Source: Sequoia sempervirens (lineage: Eukaryota > Streptophyta > Pinopsida > Cupressales > Cupressaceae). From it: 64,000 bases of DNA. Position numbers and translations under genes: made by a program. Location of the stretch: contig VDFB02000001.1 of assembly GCA_007258455.2 (NCBI GenBank), forward strand, positions 12,318,754 through 12,382,753, written 5' to 3'. This document shows positions 47,942 to 58,860 of this stretch, piece by piece (within the stretch, counting starts at the first letter, position 1; each line of letters begins with the position of its first letter). The notes under the pieces are model-generated. The model was given only the letters and a program-made list of their open reading frames with translations. It had not been told where the DNA came from and did not search any database.

Positions 47942-48848
47942 AACAATTACAAATACATAATAAAAATTGGAACTCAAACTACAAATAGGCAATGGTGTGA
48001 CTGCAACAGGGCAAGTTATATGCCTAATTTTTCATTTGATAAATGCACAAGTCATTCACAAGTATTGGAAAGGAAACATCATAATTACGCACTTCTACCC
48101 GTTTACTCACAGTGAGCATGTGTGAATTAAAAAAAATGCATAACATTGAAATGTAAGAAGGCGCAACCATCCAAGCCAAGGTGAGAGGAAGTTAAGTGAA
48201 GGTGCACACATCATACTCTTCATTCTAAAAGATACACAACAAAGAAAAGCAAAGAGACCCTTACAGCTACAACTAGCCAGTCACACAGGTAGAGCAAGAA
48301 AGAAATGGATATAAATGGTGCCCAATGAAGGCATCCAAACTCAAAGAACCATAAATGCATCAACATGCAATTGCATGTGTAAGATAGAGTGGGAAAATAA
48401 AACAACTTGCCATCTTTGTGTGTTTTAATGACTTAATCTGTGATTTTTTTTTAGAAAAGACATGCAATTCCCCCAATTTCTAAACAGGAGAAAAAGATAG
48501 AATAAAAATGGGAATTTCAATAGATTTTTAATTTTTAAAAAGGGGGGGTTTTTGCAACATAAGGGGTTGTAAAAAATTATGGGGTTTTCTATGGCATTTT
48601 AAGAAAAGAAGGGTAGAATTTGTGGAGGAGGATTGGTTTTCTTCTATAGAATGAATTTGAGGACTACATCGAAGGGATCGTCCTCTTCATCGTCTCCATT
48701 TTTCTTCAACGAAGTATCCAATTCAGTCTTCTGAATTTTGCTATATGGTTCTCATTATTAAAGTTAGCATTAGAAAAAAAATGTTTGCATGTTGATGCAT
48801 TTATGGTTCTTTGAGTTTGGACGCCTTCATTGGGCACCATTTATATCC
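47942..48848. other. Segment between GL and the resumed array, with inverted repeat
   Basis: Not similar to GL or to the array. Contains a 64-nt inverted repeat: arms 48307-48370 and 48785-48848, 63 of 64 identical as reverse complements, with a 414-nt loop. The right arm ends exactly where the array resumes. No coding motif. Confidence 0.85.
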
Positions 48849-49108
48849 ATCATGAGGTTCATCATCAATCTATCATTGATCTTTTCCTATCATGAGGTCA
48901 ATCATCAATCTATCATTGATATTCACCTATCATGAGGTCAATCATCAATCTATCATTGATCCTCGCCTATCATGAGGTGAATCATCAATCTATCATTGAT
49001 CCTCACCTATCATGAGGAAAATCATCATCAATCTATCATTGATCCTCACCTATCATGAGGAAAATCATCATCATTCTATCATTGATCCTCACCTATCATG
49101 AGGTCAAT
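48849..49108 (+). repeat. 40-bp hairpin-forming tandem array, right part
   Basis: About seven units of the same repeat as 37836-38245. The two parts were one array before the GL segment entered. Confidence 0.9.
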
Positions 49109-49452
49109 CGTCAACTATCACATCAACATCATCGAATCAATCGGTTGAAAGCGATCATCAAACATCAAACACAAGGAGGCAACATAAGGCATCAATTAAT
49201 CAATCTGGAAGGCTCAATCTTCTTTTTCAGGAGATAAATCATTTATGCATCATAAAAAATTTCAAATCATCATCAAATCATCAAAAATTTCAAAAATTCC
49301 AAAAAAATCCTAAAGATTCCAAAATTCACTGATTTATCTCCCTGGGGGGCATATATCTGTTAGTGCCTAAAAAGCAACATCTGGGGCATCAAAAACTTTT
49401 TTGAGTATCGGTAACAAATTTTTCTTTGAAGTAATGTGTAAACACATTACTT
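49109..49452 (+). other. G4 3' interior, no gene seen
   Basis: AT-rich, no coding motif. Includes a short inverted repeat TGTGTAAACACATTAC near 49436. Confidence 0.5.
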
Positions 49453-49467
49453 CAAAGAGGGGGAAAA
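49453..49467 (+). other. G4 polypurine tract
   Basis: CAAAGAGGGGGAAAA directly before the right LTR start TGTATATACC. Confidence 0.9.
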
Positions 49468-50768
49468 TGTATATACCTAAAAACAGTCATCACCTTTAAT
49501 TAATTAAATACTAGCTATTTGATTAACATTCCAACTACGTATAAATAAATCCTCAATTTATTTATATTGTTCACCCTTCTCTAATTCTCCAAATCTAAAT
49601 CATATTCTTCTAAATTAATTAAATAAAAAAGGTTCCCTAAAATTATTTTATTTAATTAATCTTCACTAAATCCAATTAGGAATTAGAGCACATTTCTACA
49701 ACTTTTTGTGCCACGTCACCAAGGTCACATGAAAATAAATAACTCTAATTTTTTATTAGAATTATCTTCAACTCATTTCAAAAAGCACATGGCTCGTTTC
49801 CTCCCACACTTCCAAAAATTTTGGAGCACGTGACTTATTTCCTCCCACACTTCCACCAATTTTGGAGCGCATGACTTTTTCTTCCCACACTTCCACCAAT
49901 TTTGGAGCACATGACTTTTTCTTCCCACACTTCCACCAATTTTGGAAGCACATGGTCTTCTCTTCCCACACTTGAATCTTCCATCCAAATGGCATGTTGA
50001 CCATTGGTCAAGAGATTCTCCCATCCAAATGGCATGTTGTCTTTGGTCAAGGGGACAACATCTTGATTCTCTTCATCTTCACCATCCATTTTTCTTATTC
50101 GAATCTGAACCGTTGATTATTGCCACCTCACTATGTGCTTGGAAAAGGCTATAAATACAACCCTTGGGCCTTGTATTTTGCATCCACATTTGAAGTAAAG
50201 TTATCATGCAGGTTTATCATTAGAGCTTGGAGAATTTTGGGAGTCTTATAGCTAGTTTTTATATCATTTTTTTTCTTTGCATTTACATCTTAGATTAACA
50301 TATTGCTTCATAGTTGCATTTTATCATCCATCTTGCATCATAGTTGCATTTTAGATTAGTTCATTTTAAGTTTGCATTTCAGCATATGTAGAATCATGCA
50401 TAGAGTCATATAGATCACTACCATAGTATCCACCACCATTTGTGTATTTATCATCAACATCATCCTTCACTCATCATAGCATTTATCATCATTGTTTTCA
50501 CATAGTTTCATGTAGGCATATAGTTGGCTTGCATGTTGAATACTAATCTCGTTTCTTAAGTGTCATTTTAATAGCCTTTGTGCACATAGAAATCTGAGGG
50601 CCAAAAAGGTTAAAAAGAATCATTTAATAATAGAGGACAATGAAACGTTCTCAGAAGATTTATCTTTATTGCAACTTAGAATAGTTTACTTTTCTTTGAA
50701 TCTTTCAATATAAATTGTTTCATTAAGGTTTGTGTTGATACTAACTTTGCACATTTCATACACACACA
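49468..50768 (+). repeat. G4 right LTR
   Basis: 1301 bp, about 4 percent different from the left LTR over the first 200 bases by eye. It has about five units of the 40-bp minisatellite at 49790-49975. The TATA box is conserved at 50150. Confidence 0.93.
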
Positions 50769-50773
50769 ACTAT

Positions 50774-52168
50774 AGATTTTCAAGATAATCCTACAAGTAG
50801 GTCATTCAGCCAATCAATCCATTTGTTATCAAAGCTAGCTTCTACTAATACCCATGTTGTGTTGTAAGGGAAATCATATATTGACGTGTCACCATAAAAG
50901 GCTTCTATATTTAGACTACATGTTCATAGTGAAGAAGAGTTACAAAAAAAGGTTGAAGGCCTAATGATAGAGTTAGAAAGAATGGAGAATAAAAAAGATA
51001 GAGATGACATGAAAAGAAGCATAAATGCTCTCAAATTATCTTATGGATCAGGAAACCCATCTACTTCTAGTTCTAATTTCCAAGCTATTCCTTCTAGGAG
51101 TTTAAATTTCCAAAATATCCTTGTAAATTCTATGTAGAATACCCCATTAATTGATATTACCGCTTATGTTTCACCATAAGTAATTATTCAAACATCATAT
51201 GACCAAATAAGTGCTTTAATAAATCAAAATCATACCCACACATAACCCACATCTTCAAGTGAGTCTACCATAGAAAAATATGGGGGGGTTATTCAAATTA
51301 TCAACAAAATAATCCAAATGTGTGTGGTCAATTAGGTGGATAGATTTTTAATCCACCAAGGAGTCAAAATGTTGTTAATCAACAAAATGTTCAAGTCAAT
51401 CCCCAATTAAATCTTGTTGTGGGGAACTTCCCAACAATAAGACACTTGCAATTAGAGAGATACAAAAAACTAAATTTACTAGTATCCCTGATACACAATT
51501 TTTTTACCAAATGATGTTAGAAATGTATTACCTAGATTCTCTAGAAATGATGCATTGTCATGAGAAGAACATCTCAGATTTTTTTTTTAATATGATAGAT
51601 GAATTTGAGGTAGAAGATGAGGATGTGGGGGTGAAATTTTTTATGCAATCTCTGATAGATGATGCAAGAGATTGGTATAGAGGCAAGTATATGATGCTAG
51701 CATTGGTTCATGGGATGAATTCAATAGGATATTCAAGGAAAAATATGGTGATAAAACTAACCCTATATTTATTATAAATGAGTTCACTAGTATTAGTAAA
51801 GGGTACAATGAATTTATCTCAGATTTTAACACTAGATTCATCAAGGTTATGAATAAAATTTCATAGTGCATGAGACCAAGTGAACCTATGTGTTAGTCCT
51901 ATATTTTATTGCCTATGATCCTAAAATGGGATATGAATTAAGGGATAAAGATCACCACTCTTGAAGAGATGGTTCTAAAATAGTTATTTATACATATTGA
52001 GAGTTATAAAAAAGCATCCAATAAAATCAACAAAAGAGATGATGTAAAGATATTGTAGAATTCCAAGGGACATCATGCAAAAGCCCCATCATCTGAAGAA
52101 AAGCTTGATAAGGTTATGAGTTCGTTACAAGGTTTAAGTTATAAGGTAGCAAGAAATGAGAAAGGTTT
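50774..52168 (+). pseudogene. Gypsy G5 gag remnant
   Basis: Continues the frame from 28809. A coiled-coil type block EEELQKKVEGLMIELERMEN lies near 50935. The gag core is at 51511-51780: FEVEDEDVGVKFFMQSLIDD followed by ARDWY, the Gypsy gag signature. Many stops. It is interrupted at 52168 by the TRIM; ARNEKGLSHGKPNYQ reads through the site if the TRIM is taken out. Confidence 0.85.
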
Positions 52169-52705
52169 TGTTGCAAGGTGTGACCCTTGGTCTTCCTTGT
52201 AGTACTAGCGCTTGGGTTTGTGACATGGTCTAACTGCCTCCTATGGTTCTTAACCGAAGCTTGTATCGGGCATTGATAGGTCAATCTTTTGGTGCAACGA
52301 CAAGTCCAACAATTGGTATCAAAGCTGGTCACAGGTTCAAACCCCACACTTGTGTTGGGGGGGATTGTTGTAAGGTGTGACCCTTGGTCTTCCTTGCAAC
52401 ACTAGTGTTTGGGTTTGTGACATGGTCTAACTTCCTCCTATGGTTCTTAACCGAAGCTTGTATCGAGCATTGATAGGTCGATCTTTTGGTGCAATGACAA
52501 GTCAAACAATTGGTATCAAAGCTAGTCATAGGTTCAAGCCCCACACTTGTGTTGGGGGGGATTGTTGCAAGGTGTGACCCTTGGTCTTCCTTGCAGCACT
52601 AGTGCTTGGGTTTGTGACATGGTCTAACCACCTCTTGTGGTTCTTAACTGAAGCTTGTATCGGGCATTGGCAGGTCGATCTTTTGGTGCAACGATTAGTC
52701 CAACA
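52169..52705 (+). mobile_element. TRIM with three LTRs and two interiors
   Basis: Perfect TSD GGTTT (52164-52168, 52706-52710). Three LTRs of exactly 143 bp at 52169-52311, 52366-52508 and 52563-52705 begin TGTTG and end CAACA or AAACA. Two 54-bp interiors at 52312-52365 and 52509-52562 each carry a primer site TGGTATCAAAGC (11 of 12 to the tRNA-Met site) and a purine run TTGGGGGGGAT. No coding capacity. A single unit would be 340 bp, very small for an LTR element. The open frames across it are artefacts. Confidence 0.96.
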
Positions 52706-52710
52706 GGTTT

Positions 52711-53796
52711 ATCCCATGGTAAACCTAATTATCAAAAGCAAGATAAAATGCCCAAACTATTAGATGAACCTTATAATAAAAATGGCATAATGGAAAACTT
52801 GTCCAGACCAACCAAAGGGTAGTGACTAATAGAGAAACCCTTGATCCTCTAAAAATAAATAATACAAATCTTGTAGAGGATAACCCTTAGTGCATGACTT
52901 TCCAATTACCTCATTCTCCTCAATAGTGTATAGTTGCACAATATTTTGAAGATCATTTCAATCCTTGTGATGATTGTGAAAACCCCCATGATGAAAATCA
53001 TAATGTTAACATGATATCAACTAGAATGTGTCCAAAAATAATAGAGTATTCCTCTAATGAAGGATGCATTGAAGTAGATGTCCATGACAAAATATATCAT
53101 AATCGTAATTACAATCAACAATTTTTTTTGGATAATGAAGAAGAACATGATGGTGTACATAATATTGAGACATCTGAATCTGATGTTAGATTGAGAAGAC
53201 CTTCAAATGAAGAAATCATAGCACTAACTACTACTACCATTGCTCAAGTTAAGAGTAATTAAAATATAAGAAATAGATAAATTAATAATGATCAAGGTAG
53301 AGTAGGAAGTATCTTCATAAAGGAAGAAAAAAATGAGGTAAAGCATCAATTCCCTATCAAGCAATAAGAAAATCTTGAGATGAAGAATATGAACATAGAA
53401 TATAAAGGAAAAGGTATTGAAAAGCCTATGAATCAAATAATGTCTCCTCTTATAAAGGCTAAATATCAAAATATGAATCTAGAACAAGAAAAGGAAAATA
53501 CCAGATGTACTCAAGGAATTGAGGTACAAAAAATGATGAAAAGGTCAGTAATCAAGGCCTACCAGTTGATCAAAGCTATGGAATTCCCAAACACTTCTTT
53601 GTGGAAATGATTCAGGTCTTGTCATAAATTAAAGATTTTTTTCCTTTCTTGGAAATGATAAGGATGTAAGATCACAGAGAGAAGGCAGTTTTCCTTATCT
53701 GGTGCAACTATAGCCTCTAACAATAAGAAAAAGGTAGTTACCCTACTTGAAAATGGTAAGAAAAAGTCAAACAAAATTGAACATGAATAAGTTAAC
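52711..53796 (+). pseudogene. Gypsy G5 gag-protease linker remnant
   Basis: Open blocks at 53011-53262 and 53380-53610 with charged, low-complexity sequence such as SDVRLRRPSNEEI. It matches the spacer expected between gag core and protease; no zinc knuckle is visible. Confidence 0.6.
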
Positions 53797-54288
53797 ATTG
53801 AGACTCCTAAGGTATTTCTTGGTACAACTTTGACAAAGTTCCTTAATCGGGTAGATCCCTTTTATGTCACTTTGCAGATAAATGATAAATTGATCAATAA
53901 TTGCATGATAGTTTTGAGAGCTTCCACTAATGTTATGCCTTTGGTAGTTATGAAAGAACTAGGACTGCAAATTAGTAAAGAATATGGTAAATCATTTGCT
54001 ATGGATTCGAGGGAAGTTCTAGTTATGAGAGTCATGAAATATGTACAATTTAGGCTAGCTACCTTTCCTGAGAAGGAATTTATGATGAATTTTATATTAT
54101 TAGACATCCCACCTTAGTATGGGATGTTATTATCAATAAAATGGTTTACAATAGTTGGAGGAAGCGTGCAATTGGATTTATCATATGTCATGATCCCTAT
54201 CAATGGCAAGAATGTGTAATTGAATTGAGAAAAAAGGCATGATACTCTTGTGGATGATCTAGAAATAGATGAAAAAGTATGCTTATGT
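53797..54288 (+). pseudogene. Gypsy G5 protease remnant
   Basis: RASTNVMPLVVMKELGLQIS near 53918 is the retroviral-type aspartic protease of Gypsy elements. The catalytic Asp-Ser-Gly just before AST has been lost and reads VLRAST. FAMDSREVLVMR and ILLDIPP follow, then YGMLLSIKW after a stop at 54116. It is cut by the LTR at 54289. Confidence 0.85.
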
Positions 54289-55805
54289 TGAACACCTAGA
54301 ATACTGAGAGGGGGGTGAATCAGTATTCCTCTAAACCAATTAAACACAACCCATCCAAATAACTAAATAGAAATAATTGCAATGAAGAGTGAAAGCACGA
54401 ATACAACCACATAATCACATGACACATGAACACCAATATTTTTATGTGGAAAAATCAAAAAGGGAAAAAAAAATGGTGAGGGTTAGCTCACAATATATTA
54501 TATCTAGATATAAGATATTACAAAGGCTCACTGCTAGGACACACTATCCATAAAAGAGCTCACAAATCACAAAGTAAGTACAAAGTAGGGTTGGAAACAA
54601 TGCCTATTTGAAGTGATACAATAACATCTACCATATTCCAAATTTTAGCTCCATTGACATACAAAAATATCTTCACATAGTCTACTTATCACTATATCGC
54701 ACACATGTAGGTGATTCACCATACATGTCACAAATTTTATATGCTCTACCACATTTGAATATCACATCCTTTCACACTTTTCTACACTACTCTTCTTATT
54801 CGCCACTCTCTCTCTTTTCTTATAATCTCATTACCACTACTTCTTCAAAGACTCGGTAATGATCTCATATATATACCCACATTAGGTGAAACTTCAATTA
54901 GGTCAGCCTAATTGGAAGTAACACACAAAAACTAAGTATGTCATCCTCAAGTATTTCATCCATGCTTCGTGCCTAAATTCAACACTCAATTTACATTAGG
55001 ATAGCTTGACATGGAACTAAATATAAATCCCACATAAGATAGAGTTTCTCAATTATTCTCTTCAAAACATCAATTGTGTTAGGTTGGCCCAAAATAGACC
55101 TAAACATGAAGTCTTCAAGAGCTTATGCAATTACATCAATTGTGCTACCTCAAAACTCAATATCCCATCAAATTATTATTCAATTGACATTCATTAGCTT
55201 ATCTTCATCATTGCAAGATAAAATAATTATTCATGAAGAAGTGTGAAATCTCCCACACTAGTATACTATTCAGAAGATACTTGTGATATATAGAGCCACA
55301 GACTATTATTCATATCCTTCTGGAATCTATACAAAATGACACAAAAACTTGAATGCTTCTTCATTTGATGGATTCAAAATTTTAGTTATGATTTTAGAAG
55401 ATTACACCAATGTGCGATGAAGTGCAGACACAAAAAACTAATGCACTAAGCCATAATACTAACAAAGAAAAAACTTAGCCAAATTCTTGATAAACCATGC
55501 TTTCTGGATCAACTGGTAATGTAAAAAAGTCACAAAAAATACTTCCTTGTTATGCTAGGATGATCATCACAATTTTGACATCAATGAAAACACTGGATCA
55601 ACCAATGTATGTACACTTCATGCTCATGTTTTCAAACTACATCATCAGTGATAGACTTCCAAACTTCCAACAACTTAATTGATACTATGATCATCATAAT
55701 GTTGGCGTCAATGAAAACACTGGATCAACCAATGTATGTACACTTCATGCTCATTTTTCCAAACTACATCATCAGTGAAAAACTTCCAAACTTCCAACAA
55801 CTTCA
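54289..55805 (-). repeat. LTR resembling C2 LTRs, inserted in G5
   Basis: Starts TGAACACCTAG, then GAGAGGGGGGTGAATCAGTA, sharing with C2 the GGGGGGTGAAT block and, after it, TTATGTGGAAAAA- and GGTGAGG-type blocks in the same order. No interior or second LTR is seen, so it is a probable solo LTR. The right end is uncertain: Gypsy coding resumes at about 55806. A 127-bp tandem duplication lies near that end. Flanks TATGT and TATGG are a possible TSD with one change. Confidence 0.65.
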
Positions 55806-55815
55806 TTGATACTGA
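55562..55815 (+). repeat. 127-bp tandem duplication
   Basis: Two adjacent copies starting GATCATCA at 55562 and 55689, each with ACTGGATCAACCAATGTATG. They differ at about a dozen positions. Confidence 0.9.
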
Positions 55816-56200
55816 TATGGATAATTTCAAGGTTGAAGATTCTTCATCTCAAAAGTACAAAGTTGCACCAATGGCTTAAGGAGTGAAAGAACATTTTTAA
55901 GAGAATTATCTATGGTTCATGTACTTTGATGGAGCATGTTCAAAAGAAGGAGTAGGTGGGGTGATCATTATATCATCAAAAGGTAAGTCCTAAGAGTACT
56001 CATTCTCTCTTAAATTTGAATGCATAAATAATGTTGCAGGATATGAGGAACTATTGTTAGGATTGAATATAGCCATCAAACTTCATATCAATAATTTTGC
56101 AAAATATGTGTCTAAACACAAAATACTAAAGCAATATAAGGTTGTTATTTGGGACACCATTAAAATTTTTGATGCATTTTCATAGATTGGATGAAACAGT
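55806..56200 (+). pseudogene. Gypsy G5 additional RNase H domain, upstream of RT
   Basis: LWFMYFDGACSKEGVGGVII near 55910 has the first acidic residue of the RNase H fold. ECINNVAGYEELLLGLNIAI near 56020 has the conserved Glu helix. It lies before reverse transcriptase and is distinct from the RT-linked RNase H at 57600. Extra RNase H domains are known in some plant Gypsy lineages. Several stops. Confidence 0.8.
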
Positions 56201-57595
56201 CAAAAAATGTGATGGAAAATCTTTCCAATATTGCCCTCAGACTGGATGATATAACTTTTGTTGGGATATCAAATGTTAAGGTGAGGATACGACCCTCTAT
56301 TCCAAACAATATTTTTAACTGCTAGGTATTCAATGATAACCAAAATTTATGTAAATTTCTACAATGTGTAGGTGAATATCATAGCCAGGAGATTGATTTC
56401 TAGAGTTTTGTTGAGATAGTTGAAGGAAAGGAAACTATTTTTGGAAATGAAGTCATGTAGTTGAAAATAAATAAAATCCCAAAGGGCTAGAAGCTTTGGA
56501 AAGGATATTTAATAATGCTAATAATTATAATGCAAAGCCACCCCCTACATATGAACAAGACCTGGAAGGGATAAATTTGGGGACATATATTGCACCTAGA
56601 AAGCTATACATTGGGAAAAAGTTGAGCCCAAAAATTAGAACAATGCTTGTTTCCTTTCATAGGAAACATAAGAATGTGTTTTCTTGGTCTTATGATGATT
56701 TGAAGGCATATAGAGAGGACTTATTCTAGCATGAGGTCCCTCTAAAATCAAATTCTAAACCCTTCAAATAAAAAGTAGAGACCAAATAATCCTACACTAG
56801 CACCTAAGATGCAACAATAATTAATGAAGCTCGAAAATGGAAGCATCATCAAACCTATCAAATATTCCACTTTGGTTTCTAATCTAGTGCTAGCCAGAAA
56901 GAATAATGGAGACATTAGACTGTGTGCAGTCTTTAGAAATTCAAATGTGTCTTCATTAAAGGGCAATTATCCATTACCTAGAACATGGAGGCAATGTTGC
57001 AAAAGGTTACTGGTTGTGAGTTGTTGTCCATGATGGATGGCTTATTAGGATACAACCAAGTAAAAGTGAAATATTCAGAGCAATATAATATTGCATTCAC
57101 TAAACCATGGAGCGCCTATGTCTATGTTAGGATGTCATTTGGGTTTACCAATGTTGGAGCAATATTCTAAATATCAATGCATGTTGCATTATTAGACTTT
57201 ATTGATATAATAATGGTAGTCCACTAAGACGAATTGATTGATTTCTCTAAAAGGCACAAGATCATTGCATGTATCTTGAGCAAATATTTTTTAGGGCTCT
57301 TGAATTTGGAATATCCCTTATCACTGAGAAATATGTATTTGGGGTTACAGAAGGAAAGCTTCTAGGTCACATTGTATAAAAGGAGGGGATAAGGATAGAC
57401 CCAGAGCATGTTGCAACAATTGAAAGGATTCCCCAACCTAAAACCATTTTAGGCATTCAGTCTTTCTTTGGACAATTGAACTTTGCTAGGAGATTTGTTA
57501 AAAAAATTGTTGAATTAACCAAATCTATTTCCAAGATGCTCAAGAAAGGTGAATCTATCTCATGGGGGGAAGATCCAACCAAGGCTTTCCAATAT
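56200..57595 (+). pseudogene. Gypsy G5 reverse transcriptase remnant
   Basis: The N-terminal block has YIGKKLSPKIRTMLVSFHRK and VFSWSYDDLKAYREDLF (56590-56730). Central blocks are NGDIRLCAVFRNSN, EAMLQKVTGCELLSMMDG and GYNQVKVKYSEQ. The active site is destroyed: where YxDD is expected the codons read His, stop, Asp, Glu at 57222-57233. The C-terminal LLGHI region (near 57360) and FFGQLNFARRFV-like text (near 57465) follow in shifted frames. Confidence 0.9.
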
Positions 57596-57599
57596 ATAA

Positions 57600-58045
57600 A
57601 ATAATCAATCAAAAGGGCTCCTATTTTAAAATATCCAAAATTTTCAAATCCTTTACAATTGTTTTCTTTTTCTTATTTTCATACCATAGTTGTCCTGCTA
57701 CAGAATAATGAATAAGGATATGATCATTCTATTTCTGTCTTTAGAAAATCTCTTCAAGCTATCGAATTTCAGTTGATATGATGGAGAATCAAGCTTATGA
57801 TCTAGTGAAAGTAGTGAAAAATTTCAAACCTTATTTGGTAGGGGCTAATTTTTTTTACTATGTTCTTAATGTTGTTGTTAAAGACATATTCACTCAACAG
57901 GAGGTAACAAGGAAGAGATGTAGATGGATCAAAAATATCCAAGAATTTAATATTGATATTTAGATCACAAATATTATTAGAGGACAAGGATTTTCTAAGC
58001 TCATGGTTGAGTCAAATAGTGAGGTCAATCAAGTAAATAGTCTTG
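57600..58045 (+). pseudogene. Gypsy G5 RT-linked RNase H remnant
   Basis: NQAYDLVKVVKNFKPYLVGA near 57790, VVVKDIFTQQEVTRKRCRWI near 57870, and RGQGFSKLMVES near 57980 give the usual tail of the Gypsy RNase H. The first catalytic residues are not readable. Confidence 0.85.
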
Positions 58046-58860
58046 AAACAAGCACTCCCTCAATGGACTGCAATCTGTAGGCACAAATATATCCTAGTAG
58101 CAATAATTGTTTTCACCAAATGGATTGAAGTTATCCCCACTAGGAAAGACACAAGAAAGCTGTGATGGAATTCATATTGGATAATATTATCACTAGAGTT
58201 GGAGTATCGGTTAAATTGATTGATGACAATGCATTGTGTCTCAAATTTGATGAATTCAAAACTTTTTGTCTCTAGTATGGAATAAGTCTCTCTTATTCAT
58301 ATCCTTATCATCCATAGGGAAATGGATAAGAAAAATCAAGAAACAAAAGCTTGATGAAGATCATAAAAGGGATGATGGGAAAAAACAAAAAATCTTGGGA
58401 CTTAAAGCTTAGACTTGCATTGTGGGTTGATAGACTAACTATTAAAAAGGGCACTAACAAATCTCCTTATGAGCTAGTATATGGGTTGGAAGAAAGATTT
58501 CCTATTAGTAATTTTCTACCCATCTACAAATTTTTCCAAGAGAATGATGAAGATATATGTGATGTTATGACAAGTAAGATAAATCAACTCACAAAATTGG
58601 ATGAAACAAGAAGGTTGACACAATAGAGAAATTTTAAGAAACAACAAGTGAAGTTCTCTTTGATAAAAAGTCAATAGCAAGGAAGTATGAAGTTAATGAC
58701 ATGGGATTATTATGGAATGCAAGATCTCAGGAAAATAAAAAACATGGAAAATTTGATTCCCTTTGGCTTGGACCATATCTGATTTCCAACATCATGGTGT
58801 AGACTCTTATTTTTTATAAAGTATGAATGGTGAATTCCTAGAACTACTAGTGCATGAGCA
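58046..58860 (+). pseudogene. Gypsy G5 integrase remnant, N-terminus deleted
   Basis: Integrase core from TKWIEVIPTRKDTRKA (58117 onward): VKLIDDNALCLKFDEF contains the second catalytic Asp region, and KGTNKSPYELVYGLEE the C-terminal block. The zinc finger and the first catalytic Asp are missing. The jump from the RNase H tail to the core at about 58045-58070 is too short, so a deletion is inferred. The Glu-containing helix is damaged by stops near 58316. Confidence 0.88.

Larger units (their letters stand above)
28810..50768 (+). mobile_element. Large non-autonomous LTR element G4 (LARD-like)
   Basis: LTRs at 28810-30028 and 49468-50768 share TGTATACACC/TGTATATACC starts and CACACACA ends. 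Flanks ACAAT (28805-28809) and ACTAT (50769-50773) are a TSD with one change. A polypurine tract precedes the right LTR and a Tat-type primer site follows the left one, so it reads on the plus strand. It spans about 22 kb, of which 38246-47941 is the GL insertion. No RT, integrase or RNase H motif was found on either strand. The interior has a low-complexity reading frame at 32169-34563 and several tandem repeats. Confidence 0.88.

Noticed and set aside
49768..50154. Minus-strand frames with repeated Gly-Gly-Ser-Val-Gly and Lys-Ser-His units
   Set aside because: Antisense translation of the LTR minisatellite.
52326..52346. tRNA-like B box (GGTTCAAACCC) in the TRIM interior
   Set aside because: No A box or cloverleaf around it. 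It follows the tRNA primer site, so similarity to tRNA is expected.
52114..52763. Similar frames of 60-77 residues that look like a small gene family
   Set aside because: They are the TRIM LTRs read through in each unit.
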